DNA of 64,000 nucleotides, taken from assembly GCA_002007465.1 (NCBI GenBank), contig LNAC01000031.1:929325-993324 (forward strand), written 5' to 3'. Positions 45,185 to 54,649 of this stretch are shown in pieces. How positions within the stretch are numbered: the stretch's first letter is position 1; every line of letters begins with the position of its first letter. This DNA comes from Ailurus styani (taxonomy: Eukaryota; Chordata; Mammalia; Carnivora; Ailuridae). A program made the translations under genes and the position numbers. Below the pieces are notes generated by a model. That model had not been told where the DNA came from and made no database searches. It worked only from the letters and a program-made list of their open reading frames with translations.

Positions 45185-47130
45185 TAACATATCAGTAATT
45201 ACACTAATAAAAATGATTTAAATTCACCAAACAAAACAAAGAGATTGGCAGAGTGGATAAGAAAACACGACCCAAGTGTATGCTGTTTAGAAGAAACACA
45301 CTTCAATTTCAGTGATATAGACAAGCTAAAAGTGAAAGACATAAAAGATATAAATGCAAACTTTAATAAAAAAGCAGGAACGACTATATTAATATCTGGC
45401 TAATTAGGTTTCCAACAAAGAAAATTACTAGAGACAGAGAGATACATTATTTTTTTTTAAAGGATCAGTCAAGAAGGTAGGTATGTAATGATCTTAAATG
45501 TGTACATACCAAACAACTCTCAAAAAACATGAAACAAAATTGTACCACTGAAAGGAGAAACAGAACATCAGTAACTTTAGTTGGGAACTTTAACACCTGC
45601 CTTTCAGCAAAGAATAGAACTACTAGTCAGAAATCAGCAAGGATATAGACAAGTGGACCAACATAGTCAAGTAGTAAAATCTTTTTTTTTTTTAAAGATT
45701 TTATTTATTGATTTGACACAGAGAGAGAGATTACAAGTAGGCAGAGAGGCAGGCAGAGAGACAGGGAGAGGAGGAAGCAGGCTCCCCACTGAGCAGAGAG
45801 CCCGATGCGGGCCTCGATTCCAGGACCCTGAGATCATGACCTGAGCCAAAAGCAGAGGCTTTAACCCACTGAGCCACCCAGGCGCCCTCAAGTAGTAAAA
45901 TCTAATTGTCACATATAGAGCACTCCTACTAACAACAGCAAATAAGCATTTTTCTAATATGAGATTTTTACCAAAATAGTCCATATTTTGGATCATAAAA
46001 CACAATTTAACAAATTTAAAATAACTGAAATTATATAGTATGTTATCTGACCATTAAGGAATCAAATCAAAGTAGACAACAGGAAAATTTGTGATCAAAT
46101 TGAATAATTTTAAAAATGAAACTATAAAATGGGCAAATGACATGAATAGACATTTCCCTGATGAGGATATATAGATATCCTCATATAAGTACCTGAAAAA
46201 ACATTCAACATCATTAAACATTAAAGAAATAAGGAATTAAAACCACAATGAGATATTACTATGTACCTATCAGAATGACTACAATAAAAAAGAATGTAAA
46301 CAGCAAATGGTAGGAAGGATGTGGAGAAACTGAATCACTGTTACATTGCTGTGGAGAATATAAAATGTCACAGACACTCTAGAAAATACTTTGGCAGTGT
46401 CCATAAAACCAAAGCTGTAATTACAATACAACTTAACAATTATTTACCATTACTGGTCATTTATTCCAGAGAGATGAAAACTTATGTTGACACAAATACT
46501 CATACAAGGATGTTCATAACAGCCAATCTTATTCTTAATAGCCAAAAATGGAAGAATTTGAGTATCTTTTAACAGTTAAATAGTAAAAAAACTATAGTTC
46601 ATAGTACTATGGAATACTGCTTAGCAATAACCAAGAATGAACTTAATATACACAATGACTCGGATGAATCTTTGGGAAGTGGCACTGAGTGAAAGCCAAT
46701 CTCAAAAAGTTAGATGATGTATGACTCTATTTATGTAACGTTTTTAAATAACAGAATTTTAGAAACAGAGAACATAGCCCTGGTTGCCCACATATGGGAG
46801 TGAGAGGGGTGCAAAGGGAGGTTTGGAGGGTATGGCTATAAAAGGGCAACCTGGAGATCCTTGTGGTAAGGAACTGTTTAGGATCTTGACTGTGGTGGTT
46901 AATACAGGAACCTACACAGCTGACAAAATTGTACAAAACTAAGCATGTGCATTGCAAGTAAACCTGGAGATCTGAATAAAACTGGTGGATTGTGTCAATG
47001 TCAGTATCCTAATGTGATATTGTACAAGTTTTTCAAAATATTACCAATGTGGGAAACTAGGTAAAGGATACACAAGATTTCTTTGTATTTTTCATAAGAT
47101 TGCTCATGAATTTCAAATTAACTCAAGAAA
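45185..47130 (+). mobile_element. Old L1 (L1M/L1ME-type), sense, with internal deletion
   Basis: Begins in the endonuclease part of ORF2 (gtgtatgctgtttagaagaa; gttgggaactttaacacc) and jumps near 46110 to the C-terminal end (aaatgggcaaatgacatgaa). It runs through the 3' UTR (cttgactgtggtggttaat; gtgggaaactaggtaaagga) to about 47130. Stops and frameshifts throughout. Its 3' half is an inverted counterpart of the copy at 44.5-45.2 kb. Confidence 0.85.
45683..45887 (-). mobile_element. SINEC, minus, inside the L1 relic, with TSD
   Basis: tcaagtagtaaaatct at 45667-45682 and 45888-45903, perfect. The frames at 45581-45844 and 45667-46005 are translations through it. Confidence 0.96.
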
Positions 47131-47399
47131 AATGTCAATAGAAAAGGTATGATGAGGTGATGTTTTGATGTTATTTTGGGGAGTATAAAGTTAAAGTCAC
47201 AGAGATCTACCTAAAATATGAATCTAAATATACCATTCATCTTTTTAGAACTTAATCAGACTCTAGGAAAACAATGCCTTACATTTTTATCATCATGTTA
47301 AGAAGTTCTCCTATCTGTCTGCTTCTCTAGCTTTATTGCTATCATTCCATGTTTCATATTTATGATGTTCTGAGCATTTACATCTCCCACACCACGTTT

Positions 47400-47930
47400 T
47401 TGGATACATGGACTCTGCTTGAAATGCCTTTCCACCATCTTTTTACTAGCCAAACTCCTTTTTAACCATTTAAATTGATTTTGAGGGCACCTGGGTGGCT
47501 CAGTGGGTTAAAGCCTCTGCCTTCAGCTCAGGTCATGATCCCAGGGTCCTGGGATCGAGGCCCGCATCGGGCTCTCTGCCCTGCAGGGAGCCTGCTTCCT
47601 CCTCTCTCTCTCTGCCTGCCTCTCTGCCTGCTTGTGATCTCTCTCTCTGACAAATAAATAAATAAATAAAATCTTTAAATTGATTTTGAACTGAGAAAAC
47701 TATCAGTTTATCTTCAACTCTGGCTTGGGTTCCCCTTATTCCCTACGTCTTTATCTAATATCTTTTGCACACTTCTCATTGCACTTAATTCTTCGTGTAA
47801 GGAGCAATCTATTTCAGGAATCTATCTCAGTCCTCCTACTCAACCTCATGGGAACAGAGATAAGAAATCTCCAAAACTGAGGAGAATGTTGACCTATAAA
47901 AATATTCAATAAATATTAAGAACATGGGAC
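47400..47930 (+). mobile_element. L2 3' UTR relic, sense, interrupted by a SINE
   Basis: cttgaaatgcctttccacca, gcacacttctcattgcactt and aaaatattcaataaatatta follow the L2 3' UTR and end. Diverged; it encloses the SINE at 47485. Confidence 0.6.
47485..47673 (+). mobile_element. SINEC, complete, with TSD
   Basis: tttaaattgattttga at 47469-47484 and 47674-47689, perfect 16 bp. Young-type body. Confidence 0.96.
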
Positions 47931-47958
47931 TTCTATATTCAATTTAATTTAATTTAAT

Positions 47959-48153
47959 TTTTTTTTAAGATTTTATTTATTTATTTCACAGAGGGAGAGA
48001 AATCACAAGGAGGCAGAGAAGCAGGCAGAGAGAGAGGGGGAAGCAGACTCCCCGCTGAGCAGGGAGCCCAATGCGGGCCTCGATCCCAGGACCCTGAGAT
48101 CGTGACCTGAGCCAAAAGCAGAGGCTTTAACCCACTGAGCCACCCAGGCGCCC
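47959..48153 (-). mobile_element. SINEC, minus
   Basis: Complete young-type copy (atttcacagagggagagaaa … gagccacccaggcgccc). The left flank is a (TTTAA)n tract, ttaatttaattt; the right flank, ttaagtttactttt, is an imperfect match, so the duplication is uncertain. Confidence 0.94.
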
Positions 48154-48795
48154 TTAAGTTTACTTTTATAAATCCATCCACTCTTTGTGCTAATCTCTCA
48201 TAGTATATATGGCAATTACATTCAGTGCATTAATTTATATCTATAGTTACCACACTATTGTTAAGTGTGCAATAAAAAAATGACCTGAATTGGAATCAAT
48301 AAGTTTTTGTTCAAATCCAAAAGTAGATTAATAACTGTGTGGCCTTGAGAAAAATCAATACTTTAAACCCACCATTTTATTAATATATTTATGGTGTATC
48401 TCTACATATTCTTTGAGGATGTAATAACAACTGTGGATATGAAAATTTGTGCTACTTGATAGAAAAATAGTAAATTTGAGTTTCTGTAGATTTCACATTT
48501 GGGTTTTTGTAACTTGCGGTGTTATCTATGTATGACTTTGCATAAATTCACTGATATGTTGTATATATGTGTGTATACCGAAACATTGCAACTCTGTAGT
48601 ACACTCAGAATAAGTGATTAACCCCTGTAAAGCATAAAAATACTTAGAATGTAAGCATGATATAACTATTTTACCAAGTATTATACATTTATCTGGAAAG
48701 AAAATATTTCATATTAAAATATGCTCAATAAGATATAATAAATTTAATTCTTTAATCTCATAAACTATCCAGAGTGTTTTAGTTTATTCTGTGTT
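48154..48795. other. No recognisable feature
   Basis: AT-rich, no family recognised. Confidence 0.4.
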
Positions 48796-49605
48796 TTGTA
48801 AACACTGTGTATTTTTTGACAGTCTCCTTTTCTAAAGTAGTCATTCTGCTGATGTCCTGTTGTTAGGTGCATTTGCATTAAGGATTGTTCTGTCTTCTTG
48901 ATTGAGAATTTCCCCCTTTATCAATAAGTGTGCCTCTCTTTACAAAATGCCCCTGGTAACTTTCCTTATTTTGCATTCTGCTTTGTTTAAATTAATATAG
49001 CTACTCTCACTTTCTTTTGATTAGTGTTACCGCAATATGTTTTCCTCTGTCCACTTATTTTTAATCTATATTTGTCTCTATATTTAAAAAGTATGTCTCT
49101 TGTAAACAACATGTGGTTGGGTCTGTTGTTTGATCCACTTGGTCAATCCCTGACTTAATTGGTGCATTTAGACCACTGGCATTAAAAGTTGTTATTTACA
49201 AAGTTGGCTTAATATCTACCATTATCGGTTCTATTTGTTGTCCTTGTTCTTCTATTTTGTCTTCCACTTTTTCTGCATTTTGTGGTTTTAATTGAGCATT
49301 TTATAATATTCCATTTTTTCTCCTTTCTTATAATCTAAATACTTTTTTATTGATGGCCCTACAGTTTGTAATGCACATTTGCAATTAATTCAATTCCACT
49401 TTCAAGTAACACTGTACTGCTTCATGGGTTAAGTACCTTGTAATAACAAAAGAATCATCATTCTTATTTTTTATATCATACTTGTCATACATTTCACTGA
49501 TACATAAGATGCAAAAGGTTACATATCAAACATTGATACATTGACATATCGAATGTTGTGGTAACAATGTTGCTATTATTATTTTTAATAAATTATTATC
49601 TGTTT
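48796..49605 (-). mobile_element. Ancient LINE-1-type (L1M or HAL1) relic, antisense
   Basis: tatgtctcttgtaaacaaca, ttaattggtgcatttagacc, ctattttgtcttccactttt and cctacagtttgtaatgcaca match the order of a long, old LINE-1-type repeat seen antisense in mammals. The subfamily is uncertain. Confidence 0.6.
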
Positions 49606-49756
49606 ATTGGGTTGTTCTCAGGTGATGTTCTCATCTAGGAATGCTTGACACACTTGCCTGCACCCATATTATTTGTAGGGAACTGACAGACCTGCTGCCC
49701 ACTGGAGCCAATATTGTGGATGAATCTGGTCTTCTGGCTTCTATTAAAATCAGAGA

Positions 49757-50318
49757 ATGAAAAAAAAAATCAGAGGATGGACTTCAGCAAAAACATAAGG
49801 GAATTCTGAGGAACAAGAATTATTATTTAGAGGTTATTCCGGGTGCATGGCATGCTTGAGTTAGGGCCTGAAGAAAGCACACAGTGAGACTGTGGGAAGA
49901 GGGTAGGAAGAAAGGGGGTGAGGAGGACCCTAGACTTGGCTTTTATAAAGGTCTCATGGTGCATTATCTGTGGTTTTGCTGGATTATTCATAATTGGCCA
50001 ATTTGCAGCATAACAGTGGGAATTTCCCTTCCTCCAGGTGGAAGGCTATGACCAGTTGAGTATTTACCCTTTTCCCTGTGGAAGGCTAGGACCAGCTGGT
50101 TGGATATTTCCCCTCCCCCATGCCAATTAGACTCTGACAAACCCCCAGAGGTTAGGCTTTGGTTAAATAGTTTCTCCTGAGGGCAGGCCTCATTAAGAAC
50201 AGAATGTTCTGGTATATATCAAAATGGTTCTCTCTCTCTGCCGGGCCTGAATCTCAAGGGAATTTTTATCCAGTAATCTCTGTGAGAATCCAGTAGAACT
50301 CTTCGCGTGAGACTTACA
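49757..50318 (+). mobile_element. Candidate class I ERV LTR, sense
   Basis: Probable start tgaaaaaaaaaatcagag. U3 carries an imperfect direct repeat (50038-50070 and 50079-50112, core gtggaaggctaggaccag), then ccaat at 50123 and a TATA-like tatatatc at 50214. The likely end is cttaca at 50318, just before a primer-binding-like site. No target duplication or paired LTR is found, and the 5' limit could instead be near 49673. Confidence 0.5.
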
Positions 50319-50324
50319 AAAGTG

Positions 50325-50342
50325 TGGGGGCTTCCTCATGAT
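50325..50342 (+). promoter_or_regulatory. Primer-binding-site-like sequence (tRNA-Pro type), degraded
   Basis: tgggggcttcctcatgat starts with the same eight bases as the tRNA-Pro primer-binding site used by many gammaretrovirus-like elements and then diverges. It lies 6 bases beyond the proposed LTR end; the usual spacing is 2-3. Confidence 0.4.
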
Positions 50343-50650
50343 TGGGTCCCTTTGCTGTTTTTACCTCACACTCTCGTTCATACCGAATTTCCAACAACTC
50401 ATCGGTTACGGTTCAGGTTTCCTACCCAGGCTCTGGCTTCTGTGCAGGTTTCTTCTGCGGTAAGTTGTGATTTTTTTGTTTGTTGGTCTCTCCAATTTGG
50501 GGGGATGTGGTTTGCCTTGTGACTTCCTTTCTTTTACTGATTTAAGAGTTACTGATTTTATAGTTTGTTCACCTTTTATTTGTTGGGAGGACAGAGTGGC
50601 CACTTACATGTTTCTTAAACGCTGGACTAGAACCCCTTTTTTTCTGTAGT
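50343..50650 (+). mobile_element. Possible ERV leader fragment with a splice-donor-like site
   Basis: A CT-rich leader-like stretch follows the primer-site-like sequence. cggtaagttg at 50458-50467 is a good match to a splice donor. I see no gag-like reading frame; the frames at 50307-50522 and 50467-50649 have no recognisable domain. Right limit unclear. Confidence 0.35.
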
Positions 50651-51915
50651 TGAAACACATTGTTGTTACCTGATAATATGTAACAGTACTAGAACCTTAG
50701 ATGTACAAGCCAGTGAAATTTCCTGTAGATTTATTGCACAGTGTAAAATTGAGTATTAATTGGTTGTGAATTTGAAAGGTATATTCAAGTTTGATCTGAA
50801 CTAGTATCCCAGAAGAAATCATTTACAGTGAAACATTTTCCCTGGAACCCTTTGACTTAAGGTTGAAATGTTGGTGAATTAAATTATCATTTCCTTTGGT
50901 ACTAAAATTATGGTAATGATTAATAGATACCTAAGTTCCTAAAACTTGTAAGATACAGTAATAGAGTAAAAAAAAAAGTGTGCTTTATAGGCAAAATGAT
51001 CCCCTATTTATTTTACATGTAAACATGAGCAAGATACTCAATTATTCTACAATTTGGTTTCTCTGTTTTCAAAATGGACTGACCTAAATTACAGTATTTT
51101 TTGAAGGTTAAAATATTTATAATTTAAAAGGTCCCTAGTACTTAATACATATTTTATTTCCCTTTCTGTCTTACATTAATATGGCGTTTTCCCCAAATTT
51201 CCTAATGATCAAAGATACTGATTTGCTTCTTAAAATTGAGATATTTGGGCTCTACCTAGGAGTTATTAAATCACAATCGTCAGTAAATCTGCACTGGGAC
51301 CCAGCACACATGTGTTCTTTATAAAGGTCATTGATGAAATGCACTGTGTTAAAGTTTCAGGTGAGGACAATCAGGCCTCTTCAATACAAAGATGTAGAAT
51401 ATGTTAGCAGGGGGAGACTCCCCTAAAGCTAGATATGGTGAAAGATATGGATGGGATTCAGTTGGTTTTTCTATATATTGGTTATATAAGAGCGTTTCTG
51501 TAGTTTAAGTTTCTTTGATGGGCTTTTGTTTACAGAAGATTCACTTGAAAGTTCGGGCCATCTGATTATTTTCTGGAATAACATACGGGAAATTATTACA
51601 CTGAAGTGTCTTCTGTGTAGTGTATATAAACACTGTTTATTTACATCTTTCTTATTCCATATGAATCAATGATTGATAATGATACAAGGACTAGATCATA
51701 TATTTTGAAATACAGAAAATGGTTTTAAAAGTATTCACCCAACTCCATTCTGATACTTCACCTGAAGGAATTCGTATCTCACACACAAACACACTAGTGC
51801 ATTCTAAAACCCCAGCTCTAATGCATGTAAAGTATGTGATTACAGAACAATTATTTAACCTCTTATAAGATTTAATATGTCAGATATGGGAATCACAATA
51901 ATTGTATTTAAAATT
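50651..51915. other. No recognisable feature
   Basis: About 1.3 kb without identified repeats. Confidence 0.45.
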
Positions 51916-51921
51916 ATTTAG

Positions 51922-52081
51922 AGGTGTGCCTGGTGGCTCAGTTAAGCTTCAGATTCTTGATTTCTGCTCAGGTCATGATCTCAGGGTTGTGAGATTGAGC
52001 CCAAATCTATTTCCCTCTCCCTCTTCCCCTAGGGCCTATGTGCTCTCTTTCTCTCTCAAAATAATAATAATAATAAATAAA
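51922..52081 (+). mobile_element. SINEC, older, internally deleted
   Basis: ggtgtgcctggtggctcagt, ctcaggtcatgatctcaggg and an (AATA)n tail are present, but about 40 bases are missing between attgagcccaaat and the CT-rich part. No clear target duplication. Confidence 0.85.
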
Positions 52082-52397
52082 AATATAAATATTTGAGCAC
52101 TGGATCAGCTTATGTTCTTATATATACCTGGTATATCATAGATGAGGTTTCTGCTCCTACATTTTAAACTAGGTCAGATGCTTGCGAATAGATTTTACAT
52201 GGAATTCTGTTGCAGTTCAATGAAGGGTAACTTCAAATCCATAGCTTTAAACTTTTTGCACAGTTCTGTTAAACATAGAGGATATCTTTTTCAGAATATT
52301 TAAGAATCTCTTCTAATCAGAGTTGAAAGACATTTTAATTTCTGTTATATTTACATACCAGCCTTTGAACAGCTCTCTTCACAAATGTGTTCGTCTT

Positions 52398-52453
52398 TTT
52401 TTTTTTTTTTTTGCCCCAGGGGTACAGGTCTGTGAATCATCAGGCTTACACCT
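52398..52453 (-). mobile_element. 56-bp L1 3' end with TSD
   Basis: About 15 T followed by only 41 bases of L1 3' UTR (gccccaggggtacaggtctg …caggcttacacct). aaatgtgttcgtctt (52383-52397) and aaatgtgttcatctt (52454-52468) are target copies with one mismatch. An extreme 5' truncation. Confidence 0.92.
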
Positions 52454-52630
52454 AAATGTGTTCATCTTGTATTTGCAAGATAACTCAGAACAAGAGTCAA
52501 AAGTAACAAAATAAAATTCAAAACTAATATAAAAGTGAAAGAAAAGGTAAAATGGGCAAATCTGAAAATTCCACTGTTTTACAAAAGAAAAACAACACTA
52601 TGTACTTAGTTCATTGAAAGAGTAAATTTA

Positions 52631-52828
52631 GGGCGCCTGGGTGGCTCAGTGGGTTAAAGCCTCTGCTTTCGGCTCAGGTTATGATCTCAGGGTCCTGGGA
52701 TGGAGGCCCGCATCGGGCTCTCTGCTCAGCGGGGAGCCTGCTCCCCCCCCCCAGCCCCCCCGCCTGCCTCTCTGCCTCCTTGTGATCTCTCTCCCTCTGT
52801 GAAATAAAGAAAGGAAGAAAGGAAGAAA
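52631..52828 (+). mobile_element. SINEC with C-run and purine-repeat tail, with TSD
   Basis: gaaagagtaaattta at 52616-52630 and 52829-52843. The middle carries a C-rich run (52743-52760) and the tail has become a (GGAAGAAA)n-like purine tract. Confidence 0.94.
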
Positions 52829-52843
52829 GAAAGAGTAAATTTA

Positions 52844-53958
52844 AATGTGGTAAGCACATTCAAAGGCAGGAAGAAATGTCCTAAGCTTTGAAAGAGCAGA
52901 CACTATTTTATATATGTTACCAAAAGAAAAACCAGTATTATTCTTATTATAATTTTATAAATAATATAAGCACTTGTAGAAGTCCAGATAATACATAAAT
53001 GTGAAGGATATAAATATTAAGAATATAGAAAACACATAAAATCTATGTATAGCCAACTCCTAATAATTCTTAAATACCATGAGTTAAATATAAATTTAAT
53101 TTATTATATCTATATATACATGTGTGTATATCTCTATATATATGTGTATATATTTCCAGACCTTTTTCTTAAACATGATATAAAATGCAATATCAGGATA
53201 AAAATCTGTATTGGCGTGTGATTATACTGCTTTAAACTGCTCAGCATGTATCATGGCCAAAACTCTTAAAATGTATCGAGTAGCAAAGTCCTCTCTAATT
53301 GCTACATATCATTCTATTTATTAGATGTACAGTACTTTAATTTTCTTAAACACATGCCTATTTTTGTGTATTGAGATTGATCTCAGGCTTCCCATGTTAG
53401 AAACGTGAAGCCCTGGTGATGCCTGTTGTTCCTATCTGGCACCCTTGTCATATCGTTTCCTTAAAATAAAGATGTTGCCAATAGTCAGGCAAATAGTTAC
53501 TTGAATTACTTGCCTTTGTTTAAATAGGTTTTACAGATAATTTTGGTAAATTGGGTAACAGAAAGGTAGTCACAATTCAGAATATTATATATGATGAAGT
53601 ATATATGGAATTGTATGTGTTTGAGGGTGAAGTTTGTATTTTAAAGGGAAATGTGGGAAAGATAATCACTCAAATGTGGACTATATCCTCTGGGTGACAG
53701 GGTTTCAGGGGATCTTATCTTGCAGAAGGTTATTTATTAAATTAAATATTTTGTATTTATAAAATCACACACAAAAGCACACTTAAAATTTGCAGAATTA
53801 GAGAAACAATAAAAGGAAAACAGAAACACAAATCAGTGGAATAAATGTATGAGAAAATGAAAAAAAAAAGTTTCATTCTAAAGGATACACTAACAGATGC
53901 CCAAAATTTTCAATACAGTAGTTTTCTATACCTTCTATAGTTTAATATGTATTTATTT
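52844..53958. other. No confident feature; AT microsatellite inside
   Basis: A TATA/TGTA-rich low-complexity patch lies at 53105-53153. Otherwise unassigned AT-rich DNA. Confidence 0.45.
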
Positions 53959-53970
53959 TAAAATACCTAT

Positions 53971-54165
53971 TGGGCGCCTGGGTGGCTCAGTGGGTTAAAG
54001 CCTCTGCTTTCGGCTCAGGTCATGATCTCAGCATCCTGGGATCGAGGCCCGCATCGGGCACTCTGCTCGGCGGGGAGCCTGCTTCCTCCTCTCCCTGTCT
54101 CTCTGCCTACTTGTAATCTCTCTCTCTGTGTGTCAAATAAATAAAATCTTTTAAAAAAAATAAAA
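53971..54165 (+). mobile_element. SINEC with TSD
   Basis: taaaatacctat at 53959-53970 and 54166-54177. Young-type body missing one tgcctgcctc unit. Confidence 0.94.
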
Positions 54166-54238
54166 TAAAATACCTATCACCAGGCTTTTTTCCTTTAATT
54201 TACACTTGTGCTGAAATGGCATGGGTAAATTCGTTTCT

Positions 54239-54423
54239 TTTCTTTTTTAAGATTTTTATTTATTTATTTGAAAGAGAGAGAGCATGAGAGGGGAGAAGAT
54301 CAGAGGGAGAAGCAGACTCCCCCATGGAGCTGGGAGCCCGATGTGGGACTCGATCCTGGGTCTCCAGGATCATGACCTGAGCCAAAGGCAGTCGCTTAAC
54401 CAACTGAGCCACCCAGGTGCCCC
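54239..54423 (-). mobile_element. SINEC, minus, older, with TSD
   Basis: taaattcgtttct (54226-54238) and taaatttgtttct (54424-54436), one mismatch. The body has gcagtcgcttaaccaactg and ccatggagctgggagcccg, older-subfamily features also seen at 16688. It lies 73 bases from the preceding SINE, in opposite orientation. Confidence 0.94.
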
Positions 54424-54602
54424 TAAATTTGTTTCTCATACTTGGGTATTGTTAGCCCACCGAGACTGCTATTTTGAGATGAAGCTTTTATTTTTTTCTC
54501 TCAAAATAGCCCAAACATAACACTGGGGAGTAAAAGAACAAACTATGATAGTTGGCACAGTGTCCAAGTATCCTGTCTCAAACCACAAGGTAGACTTACC
54601 CA

Positions 54603-54646
54603 AATGTGACCATATAGGTGACCGAATGTGACCATATAGGTGAATC
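54603..54646. repeat. 22-bp tandem duplication (two units)
   Basis: aatgtgaccatataggtga starts at 54603 and again at 54625; the units diverge at their last three bases (ccg/atc). A small local duplication. Confidence 0.92.
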
Positions 54647-54649
54647 ATG

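Noticed and set aside
50325..50650. Start of a retroviral gag gene after the primer-binding-like site
   Set aside because: No frame longer than about 70 residues and no gag-like motif; only the leader-like segment is supportable.
54608..54618. CArG box (SRF site) in the 22-bp duplication
   Set aside because: The core has five A/T bases rather than six, so it does not meet the consensus.
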